DNA from: Manis javanica
Taxonomy: Eukaryota > Chordata > Mammalia > Pholidota > Manidae
Assembly: GCF_040802235.1 (NCBI RefSeq)
Contig: NC_133169.1
Location: 47,933,034-47,997,033 of the forward strand
DNA: 64,000 bases
Direction: 5' to 3'
The position numbers and the translations under genes were made by a program. Shown here in pieces: positions 12,911 through 23,710 of this stretch. Below the pieces are notes generated by a model. The model was not told the origin of the DNA. It worked only from the letters and a program-made list of their open reading frames with translations, and ran no database searches. How positions within the stretch are numbered: the stretch's first letter is position 1; each line of letters opens with the position of its first letter.

Positions 12911-14990
12911 ACATACAATAAATAAATTATATGTAATATATAAGAGTGACAGACCTACTAGTTTAACTTCCAAATATTTTATGATTTTTCTTACTATTGA
13001 CAGTGGGAGTAGTTTTCTTTATCAGATAATTCATTGTTGATATACAGAAATGTGATTTAATTGAATGGTTTATATCTTTCAATTTTACTCTATTATTTCA
13101 TTAGATAAACACTTTTGTGGAAGAGTCATTAGGCTTTTCTGTATATAAAATCATGTCACCTGAAAACAAAGACAATTTTACCTGTCTTTTTTTCTGATTT
13201 AAAGTCCTTTCTTCCTTCTTTCCAGCTTGCTCTGACTAGGACATCCATTACTATCATGAATAGTGGTGGTGAAAGTAGACATTCTTTTATTGTTCTTGTT
13301 CTTAGAGGAAAAGCTTCAACTTTCCCCGCTGATTATGATTTTAGTTGGGGCTTGTCATAGATGGTATTTATTATGTTGAGGTACATTTCTTCTCTATTTC
13401 ATTATTAGTAGTTTTTATTATGGATGAATCTTGTCTTTTATAAAGTGATTTTTTTCTGCATCTCTTGAGATGATCATAAGATTTTATGTTTTACTCCATT
13501 AATACAATGTATCACATTTACTGATTTCTGTACTTTAGTAATTCTTACACCCTAGGGTTCAAACCTAATTGATCCTGGTGTATGATCATTTTAATATGTT
13601 ATTGAATTAGTCTGCTAATAAATTTTGGAGAATTTTTGCATGCATATTTATCTGAGAAATTGAATTTTATTTTTTTATACTAGTGTTCTTAACACAGTAA
13701 CCCTGGCTTCATAAAATGATATTGGAAGCTTTCCCTCCTCTTAATTTTTTGAAAGATTTTAAGAAGAATTGATATTATTTCTTTTTTAACTGTTTGGTTG
13801 AATTCACCAGTGAAACTATTTATTCCTGGGTTTTCATTATTGGCAAGTTTTTATTACTCTTACTCATGGATCTGTTCAGATTCCCTATTACTTCATGGTT
13901 AATTGTTGGTAGATTACGTATTTCTAGGATTTTTCCATTTTTGTAGGTTGTTTAATTTCTTGTCATAAATAGTTATTCATAGAAGTGTCACGATCCTATT
14001 TCTATAGTATCACTTATAATTGCTCATTTATTTGAAATTTTACATATTTTTTCTTGTCTGTTTTTCTAGGTTAATGTACTTTAAAGTTATTTTGGTATAC
14101 CTTCTCAAGATCCAACTGTTTTGTTAAACTTTCCTGTTCTTTTCCTGTCCTGAATTTATGTCTGCTCTAATATTTATTGCCTTCCTTCTGCTAATTTTTA
14201 AAATCTTTTTTATTTGTTATATAAAGTTTGTTTATTTGATTTTTTTCTTTATCTATGAAATTATTTCTGTTAAGTTCCTTGGTAGATCTGCTTTTGCACC
14301 ATCCTATGAGTTTTAGTATATTGTATTTCCATTTTCATTTGTCTCAAAATATGTTTATTCTATTTTGATTCCTTCCTTGGTCTATTTTTTGTTCAGGAAT
14401 GTTGCATTTGGTTTTCATTGACTTTTGAATTTACCAGTTTTCTTCCTGTTATTTACTGTAGTTTCATTCCACTGTTTGAAAAAGATACTTGGTATTATTT
14501 TAGTCTTCTTTATTTTCCTAAGAATTGTTTTGTAATTAATATATTATTTATCCTAGAAGGTACTTAACCTATGATTTATTCTATGTGTGCTTGAGAAGGT
14601 TTTGTACTATGTCTCTGTTTGATGTGATGTTCTATATATGTCTCATGTGCTTCCCAACAGGCAGTATCAAACAGCTATGCTGCTATGACCAGTATCCTTA
14701 ACTTGGGAACATAGGGTGCATATACAATACAATTTTTGTGCCTGGGCTTCTAATAGAAACAACTGTTAACTCTTTATTCTTTTAGCTTGATTGATTATTT
14801 CCTTTATGCGTGGTGTTTTGTTGCTTTACTGCATTCCTGTTATTTTGGATTCCAGAAAGTATTCTTTTTTATTTTCATGTCCTGGATATATTTGTACTCC
14901 TATGAACAGACTTCAGAATTTTTCTGGGACACAGGCAATTATTTTGAACCTGCTTTGTACTTGTTGCTGTGTCTTGTTAGGCTGCTCTGA

Positions 14991-16400
14991 AGCAATGTTC
15001 AGTGTTGGTCTAGTTATTTTAAAATATTGATCCAAGCCCTTACTGCATATGAAACAATCTGAAATGAATTCTTCAGTTTTGTTGTTTGTAAAAACCAAGA
15101 CTCACAACCTGTATGGGCCTGGGAACTCATCCTCACATTAATTCAAGAAGGGGGATCTTCTCCTGAACCCCGCACATCTTTCAATGAAACTTTCTTCTCT
15201 TCACTGCTCTGCTTGGGGACATCAGTAACTTTCCTCCATCTCCCCTGATCAGGGAGTCACTGGAGACCCTCTCCTATGTCCTTTTCCACACAGTGACTTT
15301 ATTTTCTCTAAATTTATCCCATAGATTTCTATCACTTTGTGACATTTTTGTCTGTTTATCATTTTTTATTAGAGCTCGTCATGGGTCAGCCATCAGACAC
15401 TGTCCTAAGCATTAGATTAGGAGCTTAAATTGTGCTGTAATAGCAAGTTTCCTTTCTCATTCTGTGGCTTCCAATTTTCAACGTTATTGCATGAGCCATT
15501 AATTGTGATGATTTTGAGACTTTCAGAAAGTTTCTCTTAATCTTGTTATTACAGTGAGAGTTGAACTCATTGATGCAGTTCTACTGCACATTTTTAACAC
15601 ATATTTTATATTGTCCATATGTTATATAGTGATTTAGCCACCAGTGATTCATAAGCCATTTTTAGGAGCTTATACTTTTTTAAACTTTACAAATCCCTAC
15701 TCTAAATTTATCTCCTAAAAATCATACTCTTGCCAGTCTAATTAATCTCAATGGATTGTCCAAAATGCCTATGGAAAACAAGGCATAGAGGACCTGCCCC
15801 TTTTCGGGAGGCTGCAATTACTTCCCCTGAGGATGGTCAGAGATACAAGTACAGCTGTGTAATTCAGAAAGCATTCACCAAACACGTCAGACAGTCCTGA
15901 GACACATGTATTCTTGTGCTTAGAGCGCAAACACACCTCCAAGAAAGAACTATCTGGATGATGCTCACTGAATTGAACTGAAGAGTAATGAAATTGGGCA
16001 TTTCATCAGTCTGTCTGCACAAGTGCTCATTGCAGGAAGAGAGACCTCTCATCTCATTCTTCAGGGATATCTGTTTTTGCTCTTCATGCTTATTTCCTTA
16101 TGGGATTGCAGTTTGATTGTTTTATCAGATTGAGGAAAACCAAACTGCCAAGGTACAGTGATACCATTCAGTGTTATTAGCATTTTCATGTTTTCCTATA
16201 ATAAAAGCCTTTCATTTTATAAATTTATTACTACATCCTAATTCTATAACCATTAGACATGTGATATGCATAAAGTCTATAAATCAAGTCATTTCAGGGC
16301 TTGTAGATCATATGAAGAGTTTTGTCCTCTAAAGTTCTGCTTGTAGGAACCTCTTATCACTATATCCATAGACTACAAGTTGCAAGAGCATGTTAGTGAA
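14991..16400. other. No recognised feature upstream of the receptor relic
   Basis: Mixed AT-rich sequence. No exon or RNA gene seen. Part of the left end may belong to the minus-strand L1. Confidence 0.4.
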
Positions 16401-16401
16401 C

Positions 16402-17384
16402 ATGGAGAACTCCACCCTCTTCAGGGAATTCCTCCTCATGGAAATCTCAAGCTCCTAGAAACTCCAAGTCTTGCAAGGTCTACTGTTTTTAATGATTTAC
16501 CTGGGAGTCTTAGCTGGAAATTTTCTCACTTTTACCATCATTGTTATGGACACACACCTTCACTCACCAGTGTACTTCTTTATAGGCAATTTATCCCTCA
16601 TAGATTTTGGTTACATCTCAGTTACTGTCCCCAGTTCAATTGCAAATTCTCTAAAAGGCAGTAAACTGATTTCTCTCACAGCTTGTGCTGTTCAGAACTT
16701 CCTATTTATTTTCTTTGGGTCCACAGAGATCTTCTTCCTTGTGGTCATGTCCTACGATCTCCATGTGGCCATTTGCCACCCTCCACACTATGGGCTCACC
16801 ATGACCCCACATATGTGCACACAGGTGGCAGGTGTCTCATGGGCCAGTGGCCTGGTTTATTCTGCTGTCCACACAGGGGCTATGTTTAGGCTTCCCTTCA
16901 CAGAGTCCAATGTGATCCATCAATATATCTGTGATGTGCCTCAAATCATGCACTTATCATCTTCAGATGTCCAATTTTCTGAGTCTGTGGCCCTTGCTGT
17001 GAGTGCTGTCATTTTTTTACTATTCTCTGTCAATTTTTTCACCTCATATGTTCACATTCTTTTAGCTATGCTCCAGAGGAATTCTGTAGAAGCCCAGAAC
17101 AAAGCCCTATTGACATGCTCCCCACAGATAGCTACTTTTATTCTGTTTGCAATTTCTGGATTATTTGCCGTATAGGGTCCTGTCTCAAATGTGTCAACCA
17201 TTCAAACCCAGCTCATGGCCATGTTCTACACCACGGAGACCCCCTCACAAATCCTATCATATTCAGCCTGAGAAACAGGGAGATTAAAGTGCTTGGGGAA
17301 CAGTGTTTAATAAATAGGTGCAGGTCCCAGGAAGAGCTTTTCTTACTGGAAATTAATATTTCAATAATCAATTTGGGAAAATAA
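16402..17384 (+). pseudogene. Olfactory receptor pseudogene, OR14-like
   Basis: A single-exon, roughly 310-codon class A GPCR relic of the odorant-receptor family. The initial frame opens with ATG at 16402 (MENSTLF). Recognisable landmarks are LHSPVYFFIGNLS (TM2 start), ISVTVPSSI, MSYD in TM3, SYVHI in TM5, KALLTCSPQ in TM6, and NPIIFSLRNREIK at the C-terminus. ISVTVP and DVPQ suggest the OR14 subfamily, as far as I can judge from memory. Lesions are an in-frame TAG at 16456 (codon 19), an in-frame TAG at 17173 in TM6-7, and a one-base deletion near 17247-17249 that shifts the C-terminal motif. The DRY box is also lost: Leu-His follows Asp at 16759-16764. It cannot make a receptor. It stands alone, without a neighbouring cluster in this window. 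Confidence 0.9.
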
Positions 17385-18765
17385 TTATACCACACAAACT
17401 GTATTATGTTAAAGTATTATTCATTTATTTTTATTAAAAAATGGAGAATGATGTATACATAAATTACTAGTAATCATATGAACAAAAGTTTTGCTTGAAT
17501 AAAATGAATGATTATTTCTTACACCCACTCTTTTGAATGTAATTTATGTGTCATGTAGTGAATCATTGTTTATATTCCCACTGTTTTGTAAGTCATAAAG
17601 GCCTGGAACAATATGAGTTATTTCCCCATTTATACATTGATTTGGTCACAAATATTTGATAAAAATTCGTCTAATTGTGAAAAGATGCCTTATATTACAT
17701 TTTTCCAAAGAATAATAATTTTTCTCTTTGATACTTTGTCAGTATAGGATTTTTTGCATAAACACAGTCTATAATTTTATGAGAAGAGAGAAATATCTCT
17801 ACTTAAACAAGTCTGTTCATGTGCGTAAACATAAAATCAATTTCAGAATTCGCATTCATCAGAGTTAACGTCAAAGAGAAAGAAGATATTTGGGACAAAT
17901 GCTTCACAAGCAGATAATTACTTTATTGTAGCCATAAAAAAATCAAAATGGACAATTCACACAAATAGTGTGTGGAGAACACACGTTAGCATAAGAAACA
18001 CAAACTTCTGATAATGTTCTAATACATAACATAAATAATATTTATAGGATGAAGAATGAGAGCCTGGCCGTAAGGGAGTTGAATGGAGTCACTTATGTTT
18101 CCGTACATTGAATGTGGATAACATATGATGGCTGGGGTTTGGAGAATCCAAATTCAGGACAGTAAAATGAGTGACAATTCATATCACAGAGAAAAGTACA
18201 GAGTGGAACACACATGAACAATCCTGATCAGTTAGAAAATAGATTTTCCCCTCAAAATCTTAGAAAGCCTTAACTCTGGATGAATTTTACTTGTATAATG
18301 CTTATTTCAGTGTTGAGTTAAATATTTTTGTTCCAGGAGTAGAGGGGAATTTATAATTAGGAAAAAGGGTGTTTACTATTTCCATGATGTTTTGATATAT
18401 AGATAACCACATGCTAATCTCAGAATTAAATCTTAAAATTAACAAAGTTTTGTGGTCATTGTTCCAGACCCTAATTGAGCAAAACCCACCAGCTCTTCTC
18501 TTTCAAATACAATTGCTGCTAGGTCTGAATTTATATTAATATGTCTATCCATGTATCTGTGTTTTGTTAATTCAAAGAATAGTTACTAAAAAGTGTCACT
18601 TTCTGTTTTGATTTAACCCCAATGGGTCACTGAAAGCTGCCTAAGTATATCTGTTTCTTCTGTTCTTATAGCATTACACCTCATAGCATGGGCCACACGT
18701 TATTTATTCATGCCCTTATCCATAAGCACCTTAGCTATTCTCCCATACTGAAGAATTTTGTTTCT
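17385..18765. other. No recognised feature
   Basis: AT-rich intergenic DNA. I found no convincing exon, RNA gene or repeat. Confidence 0.5.
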
Positions 18766-19301
18766 AAAAATATCTTCATCCAAGATTGGTATATACACCC
18801 AATGGAATATTATTAACCCATAAGAAATAAACAAATCCTACCATTTGCAACAACATGGATGGAGCTGGAGGGTATTGTGCTCAGTGAAATAAGCCAGGTG
18901 GAGAAAGTAAAGTACCAAAGGATTTCAGTCAATTGTGGAGTATAACAGCAAAGCAAAACTGAAGGAAAAAAACAGCAGCAGACTCACAGACTCCAAGAAA
19001 GGACAAGTGGTTACCAAAGGGGAGGCGAGGGGGAAGTTGGGTGGAGAGGGAGGGAGAAGGGAATTGTGGGTTATTATGATTGGCACACATGGTGTGTTTG
19101 GGGTTCACAGGGAAGACAGTGTAACAGAGAAGACAAGTAGTGACTCTGGGACATCTTACTACACTGATGGACAGTGACTTCAATGGGGTATGGTGGGGGG
19201 CTTGATAATATGGGTGAATATGTTAACCACAATGTTTTTCATGTGAAACCTTCATAAGAGCGTCTATCAGTGATACCTAAATAAAAATAAAAATATCTTC
19301 A
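18766..19301 (+). mobile_element. 5'-truncated L1 3' end with 13-bp target-site duplication
   Basis: About 510 bp of L1 3' end (end of ORF2 and the G-rich 3' UTR, closing 'aataaaaataa') lie between perfect copies of aaaaatatcttca at 18766-18778 and 19289-19301. The low divergence of the conserved motifs ('ccatttgcaacaacatgga', 'aataagccaggtggagaaa') suggests one of the younger L1s in the window. Confidence 0.85.
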
Positions 19302-19341
19302 GCTGTTTATACTCCCCTCAGCACCATACTGTGAGTTCTTG

Positions 19342-19455
19342 CTAAAGTGGAGTACAACAACAAAGCAAAATTGAAGGAACAAAACAGCAGCCGACTCACA
19401 GACTCCAAGAATGGACTAGCAGTTACCAAAGGGGAGGGGAGGGGGAAGTGAGACA
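19342..19455 (+). mobile_element. Internal L1 3' UTR fragment
   Basis: About 105 bp are roughly 90% identical to 18939-19045 of the neighbouring L1 (the 'gactcacagactccaagaa' and 'ttaccaaaggggagg' segments). No L1 tail follows, so it is not a normal 3'-anchored insertion. Confidence 0.7.
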
Positions 19456-19459
19456 CAAC

Positions 19460-20160
19460 TTCCCAATAGTTGCCACTCTTGCAATTATAAAGTAAGGTTC
19501 CTTAGTGATGTATAATTCATATGTCACTCATTAATATAAAGTATATATTCCTGTTTTAATTCAGAGTTGTACAACCAACATCACAATCAATTTTGGAACA
19601 TTTTCTAATCACAGAAAGAAACCCAACATGCTTTAGGAGTTACTCCCAATTTCCTCGAACTTCTTTTAATTCTAGGGAATCATTAATCTACTTTCAGACT
19701 CTATGGATTTGCATATTTGTATCTAATATATAAATGAAATCATACAATATGTGCAGTATAAATTGCCTTTTTAAACTGAGTGTAATGTTTTTCAGGTTTC
19801 ATTCAAGTTATAGGATGTATCAATAAGTCACTTTTCCTTCTTGTCCAATAGTATTCTATTACATGAAAATACTCTGATTTCTTATTAATTTATCAGTCAA
19901 TGAACATTTTAGTTAATTCTACTTTTTTGGTAATTATGAATAATGCTATTTTAAACATTCACATACAAATTTCTTGCAGACATATGTTTTCTTTTATCTA
20001 TATACCTAGGACTGGAAATACTATGTCATATGATAACTATATTTAATCATTTGGAAACTGCAAGCCTGTCTTTCAAAGTGGCAAAACCATTTCATATACC
20101 CACTGAAAAGATAGGTTGCTCAAATTTCTCTACATCCTTATTAACACCTGTTATGCGTAT
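19460..20160 (-). mobile_element. L1M-type 3' UTR, minus strand
   Basis: Reverse-complement L1M 3' UTR landmarks are visible: 'agttgtacaaccaacatca', 'aaatgaaatcatacaatat' and 'gtattctattacatg'. Decayed and non-coding. Confidence 0.55.
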
Positions 20161-20164
20161 TTGC

Positions 20165-20985
20165 AGATGGCATGATTTTCTGAATAGAAAACCCTAAAGA
20201 GACTATACCAAAAAGCTGTCAGAGAAATTTGCATTCAGTAAAGTTACATGATATTAAATAAATGCACAGAAAAGTTACATTTCTATAACTTAAAACAAAG
20301 TATCTGTAAGAAATTTAAAAAGCAATCTAATTTACAATGGTATAGTATTGAAAAGCAATAAAGTACTTAGAGATAGATTTAACCAAGGAGATGAAAGACC
20401 CTATGCAATAGAAACTATAAAGCCTTGGTCAAAGAGATTGAAGAAAATAGTGTCTATCAATAGATGCATGGATAAAGAATATGTGGTACATATACACAAT
20501 ATTCAGCTATAAAAAGAAAACAAATCCTCCCATTTACAACATGGATAGATCTAGAGGGTATTATGCTCTGTGAAATAAGCCAGGTGGAGAAAGACAAATA
20601 CCATATGACTTCACACATGGAATCTAAAAATGAAACAAAACAAAATGATCAAAACAGTAATTGACTTATATAAATGGAGGAAAGACTGGTTGTTACCATG
20701 GTGGAGGGCTTGGGGTGGGTGGGTGAAACAGGTGAAGGGGATAAAGAGGCACAGAATCACAATATAATATAAATTGGTCACAGTGATGAAAGTATAGGAT
20801 AGGTAACATAGTCAGTGGTTGTAAAACATCTTTCTATGTTGACAGACACTACACCAGATGGGGTGAAGATTTAATAATATATATGACTGCTGAAACACTG
20901 TGTTGTATACCTGAAACCAACATAATGTTGTGTGTCAAATGAACTTTAATAAACACAGAGCAACAAGACACACGGTCCTCAGCAT
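20165..20985 (+). mobile_element. L1 ORF2 C-terminal part and 3' UTR
   Basis: Starts in ORF2 ('gaaaaccctaaagagact'), jumps to the ORF2 end near 20450 ('atagatgcatggataaaga') and ends with 3' UTR near 20960 ('tttaataaacacagag'). An internal deletion is implied. Confidence 0.7.
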
Positions 20986-21242
20986 ACATCACAGAGTTAG
21001 AATTATCTATCATGTCCCCCACATTCTCTGGTAGACAAAAAAAATTCTGTTAGACCAGATGTTCAAAACACTTAAAAATTACCTTCCAGGAACCAGACGG
21101 TTGAAACTTTCTTTAGACATGTGTATTCTTTTCTATGCAGTATAATACTAATCATTCCTAAAAAGACATTACATTTTTTTTCTTGTAAAGAGAACATTCC
21201 AGGTCCACTCTCCTAGCTACCCTCACACAGAGAGCGTAGTAT

Positions 21243-21803
21243 TGTTAACCACAGTTTCAGTTAGGCTCGCACACAGTTTTAGTTAGGCTCATGGAGCTTG
21301 GTTGCAGAGCCGGGAGAGCACAAAGGTAGTGCCAGGCCCCCCAGGTGTTTGGACAGTGGTGTGTGTAATTAGCAGCCTGCCTCTCAGGTTGCAGCTGTGA
21401 TGATGATGCCGGGGTTCTTGTTCGCAGAGTCCAAGAATGAACTTTGCACTCAAGGTAGGAGAGCAAGTCAGAGGCTTTTATTTGGAGGTAAAGTGAGAGG
21501 ATAGAGCTCCTGGCTCATGCCAAGAGGGGAAAAGAGAGCCCTGGGTGGTGCATTGTTTAGGGGATTTATATGCAGTTGAGAGACAAAGGGCTAGAGATGC
21601 AGACCTGCTAAGAGGTCCCAAAATGTTTATATTTTAAGAGACATTTTTTTGTTAGTTTTACAAGTTATTTACAAGAAACGTACTACTCTTATTTCTTCCC
21701 AGGAGAGCAGCTTCCTGTTCTGGGGGGCATATCAATCAAGAGGGCCTGCTTTGCTTCCAAGGTGAGCTGACTTATTGTCTGCTGGTTAAAGACTATGTTA
21801 ACA
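21243..21803 (-). mobile_element. Endogenous retrovirus LTR (561 bp), minus strand
   Basis: The block begins TGTTAACC and ends TGTTAACA on the plus strand, so the minus-strand LTR reads TGTTAACA at its start and GGTTAACA at its end, matching inverted termini. Read on the minus strand it has a TATA box (TATAAA at 21570-21565), a pyrimidine-rich 'gctctcttttcccctcttg' start region, an AATAAA polyadenylation signal at 21482-21477, and a U5 carrying 'gactctgcgaacaagaac'. The layout fits a class I (gammaretrovirus-like) LTR. I see no PBS or coding region attached and no matching 4-6 bp flanks, so it is a solo or recombined LTR. Confidence 0.65.
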
Positions 21804-22049
21804 AAGTCACTTTAAAAATTGGGTTTTAAAGTGCAACCTTCAGGATGGAGTCCTTCCTGTTTTTACTAGGTTGTTTACTAGGTGCTTGCTAAATCAATTG
21901 CCCAGGTTGCAAATTACTTCATTAGGGCTGGAGGAGGAAAAGCAACACCTGGGTAAAGGCAAAATACAAGCTGGGCCCCCCAGCAGTCTACAGCAAATCC
22001 CGCATCATCTTACTTTGTTCCCCACTCACCCCCCTCTGCCTCAGCCCAT

Positions 22050-23710
22050 GGTCCCCGTCTCAGTGAAGGCTAATGGAGGACAGCGGTCTTGTGGGGTCAG
22101 CAGCCTGCCCTGCGGTTGCTGCTGATAAGCAAATAGGTGCCTTTTTAGGAAGGCTGAGCTCCAAGTGCACTGTGCTCTGGAGGCTGGAGCGAGTCACGAC
22201 TCCGGTCACTGTCCGGCGGGACCCACCCCCTAGCCCACTGGCTCCCAGAGCCACGCCTTCTGAGGTGGACCTGGCAGCAGCCACAGAATCCCGGATGTGC
22301 CCCCAAAAGCCGGAGCAAGGCCGAGGGCGGGCAAAGACTGCTTCCGGGGGCTCGGCGGCCATTCCGAAACCCGCCCCTCAGCAAAGCTCCGGGACAGGCA
22401 CATAGGCCTCCTGGAGGGCTCCAGGTGGGTGTCAGCCTGGCACCCACGGTGACCAGTAGGCGGGAGCCAGCCAAGAACCGTCTCCTCGGCATCTTCTGGA
22501 CAGACAGCCCTCCAAGGCTTCCAGGGCCAGGCGGCCCCTGCGCGGCAAATGAAACCCCGCCCGCAGTCGAGTACGCGCTTCCCCCGGAGGTCCCAGCGAG
22601 CTGCAGCCTCGCGTAGGGAGCGGGTTTGCATGATGCTCCCTGAAGAAGGGAAAAAGATGCTCATCTTTACAACAACCGTGATGGCGGACGCCCGGATAGA
22701 GCTTCAGATTGGCGCCCGCCCGGGTAGAGCATCAAGCCCGTCCGCATAAAAGGTCAAGATGGTGCTCACCCGGGAAGAGAGGCTGTGGCCAGCCTGCGGC
22801 CCCGGCTGTGTCCTTGCTCGGGTGCCGGCCGCTCGGACTGAGCCCGGCGGGTGAGCAGTGAGCCTCCTCCGTGGAGAGTCCCAGCGCTCCTGGATTGGCG
22901 GCCGGGTCGGGTGAGACCCGCGCAGCCTTCCCAAGCTGTGAGCCTCTTCCTCGAAGGCTGGTTCCCAGGGCGCCATGTTTGGGGCGGTGTGTCCTCAGCG
23001 GTGCTGCCCGCCGCAGCTCGCTTCCCAGCCCGCGTTTGGCTGACTGGCCCTCGAAAGGCCAAAGCTCGGGGGACCAGGGACGGTGAAAGGGACGGCTGCC
23101 CTGTTCGTGAGGCTGCAGCCGGGAAGGCGGCGGCCTGGGCCCGGGGCTTCCTCTGCGGGCCCTTCAGCGCGAGAGCCTTTCTGAGGGGCCGGGGACCCCG
23201 AGGGGCTCTGCCCAAGATCGGCACCCACTCAGGGGCCCGCGGGCAGAATTGCTGTCATCAGGGAGACTGTGCTGGGTCCGGAATGGCGTGTCTTTGCCTG
23301 TTTGCGTGGCGGCTCTGCGTGAAAGTGGTGAAAGTCAAGGTCTGGCTGGAGGGCCCCATGGAGGGAGAGGTGTCACTCGGTAGCTTGTGTCCAAGCAGAG
23401 TGAGTTGGGCTTTGTGACAGCCTCTGGAAGTGGCAGGACCTAAACTTAGCGGATGTGGGCTTCAAACTCTCCATGTTCGGAGAGAAGCTCTTGACTGGGC
23501 TGCCCGTCCCGGGGTGGGTTCATGGTGAGACCGTGTCCCAGCCTCTCCTGCCCGCGTCCACGCGGCGGTCTCTTACTAGCCCCATACTTAGGAGTGCTTA
23601 GTCTGCAAGTGTATTTCAGAAATTATTGTTGCACCAGGAGCTGCAGATAGTGTGTGTCTATGGGAAGAGGTGAGCGCGTGTCTTCCTATGTCCCCAGAAC
23701 CCCTATCATA
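22050..23710 (-). promoter_or_regulatory. GC-rich, CpG-dense block, probably a retroelement 5' UTR/promoter
   Basis: About 1.6 kb of CpG-rich DNA in an otherwise AT-rich region. Many overlapping frames are open on both strands (up to 188 codons), as expected from high GC, and none shows a domain. Near-repeats of 'gatggcggacgcccgg' type occur at 22680, 22708 and 22758. The right end reads, on the minus strand, like the L1 5' UTR of non-primate placentals. I infer the promoter of a minus-strand L1 or related element whose body was lost. An alternative is a host CpG island. Confidence 0.5.

Larger units (their letters stand above)
12180..14990 (-). mobile_element. LINE-1 ORF2, minus strand
   Basis: Antisense L1 ORF2 in order from the C-terminal side to the endonuclease side. 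Landmarks are 'aatagtggtggtgaaagta' near 13260, 'ttttctgcatctcttgag' near 13455 and 'gttttcattgacttttgaa' near 14410. Interrupted by low-complexity DNA at 12656-12716 and 12870-12945. All frames are closed. Confidence 0.7.

Noticed and set aside
16471-17175. The 234-codon uninterrupted frame taken as an intact short receptor.
   Set aside because: It begins at TTG after an in-frame TAG and stops before TM7, so it is part of the olfactory receptor pseudogene.
22851-23417. 188-codon plus frame and overlapping minus frames in the GC-rich block.
   Set aside because: Frames are open on both strands together, composition is Ala/Gly/Pro/Arg, and there are no domains; this is expected from CpG-rich DNA with few stops.
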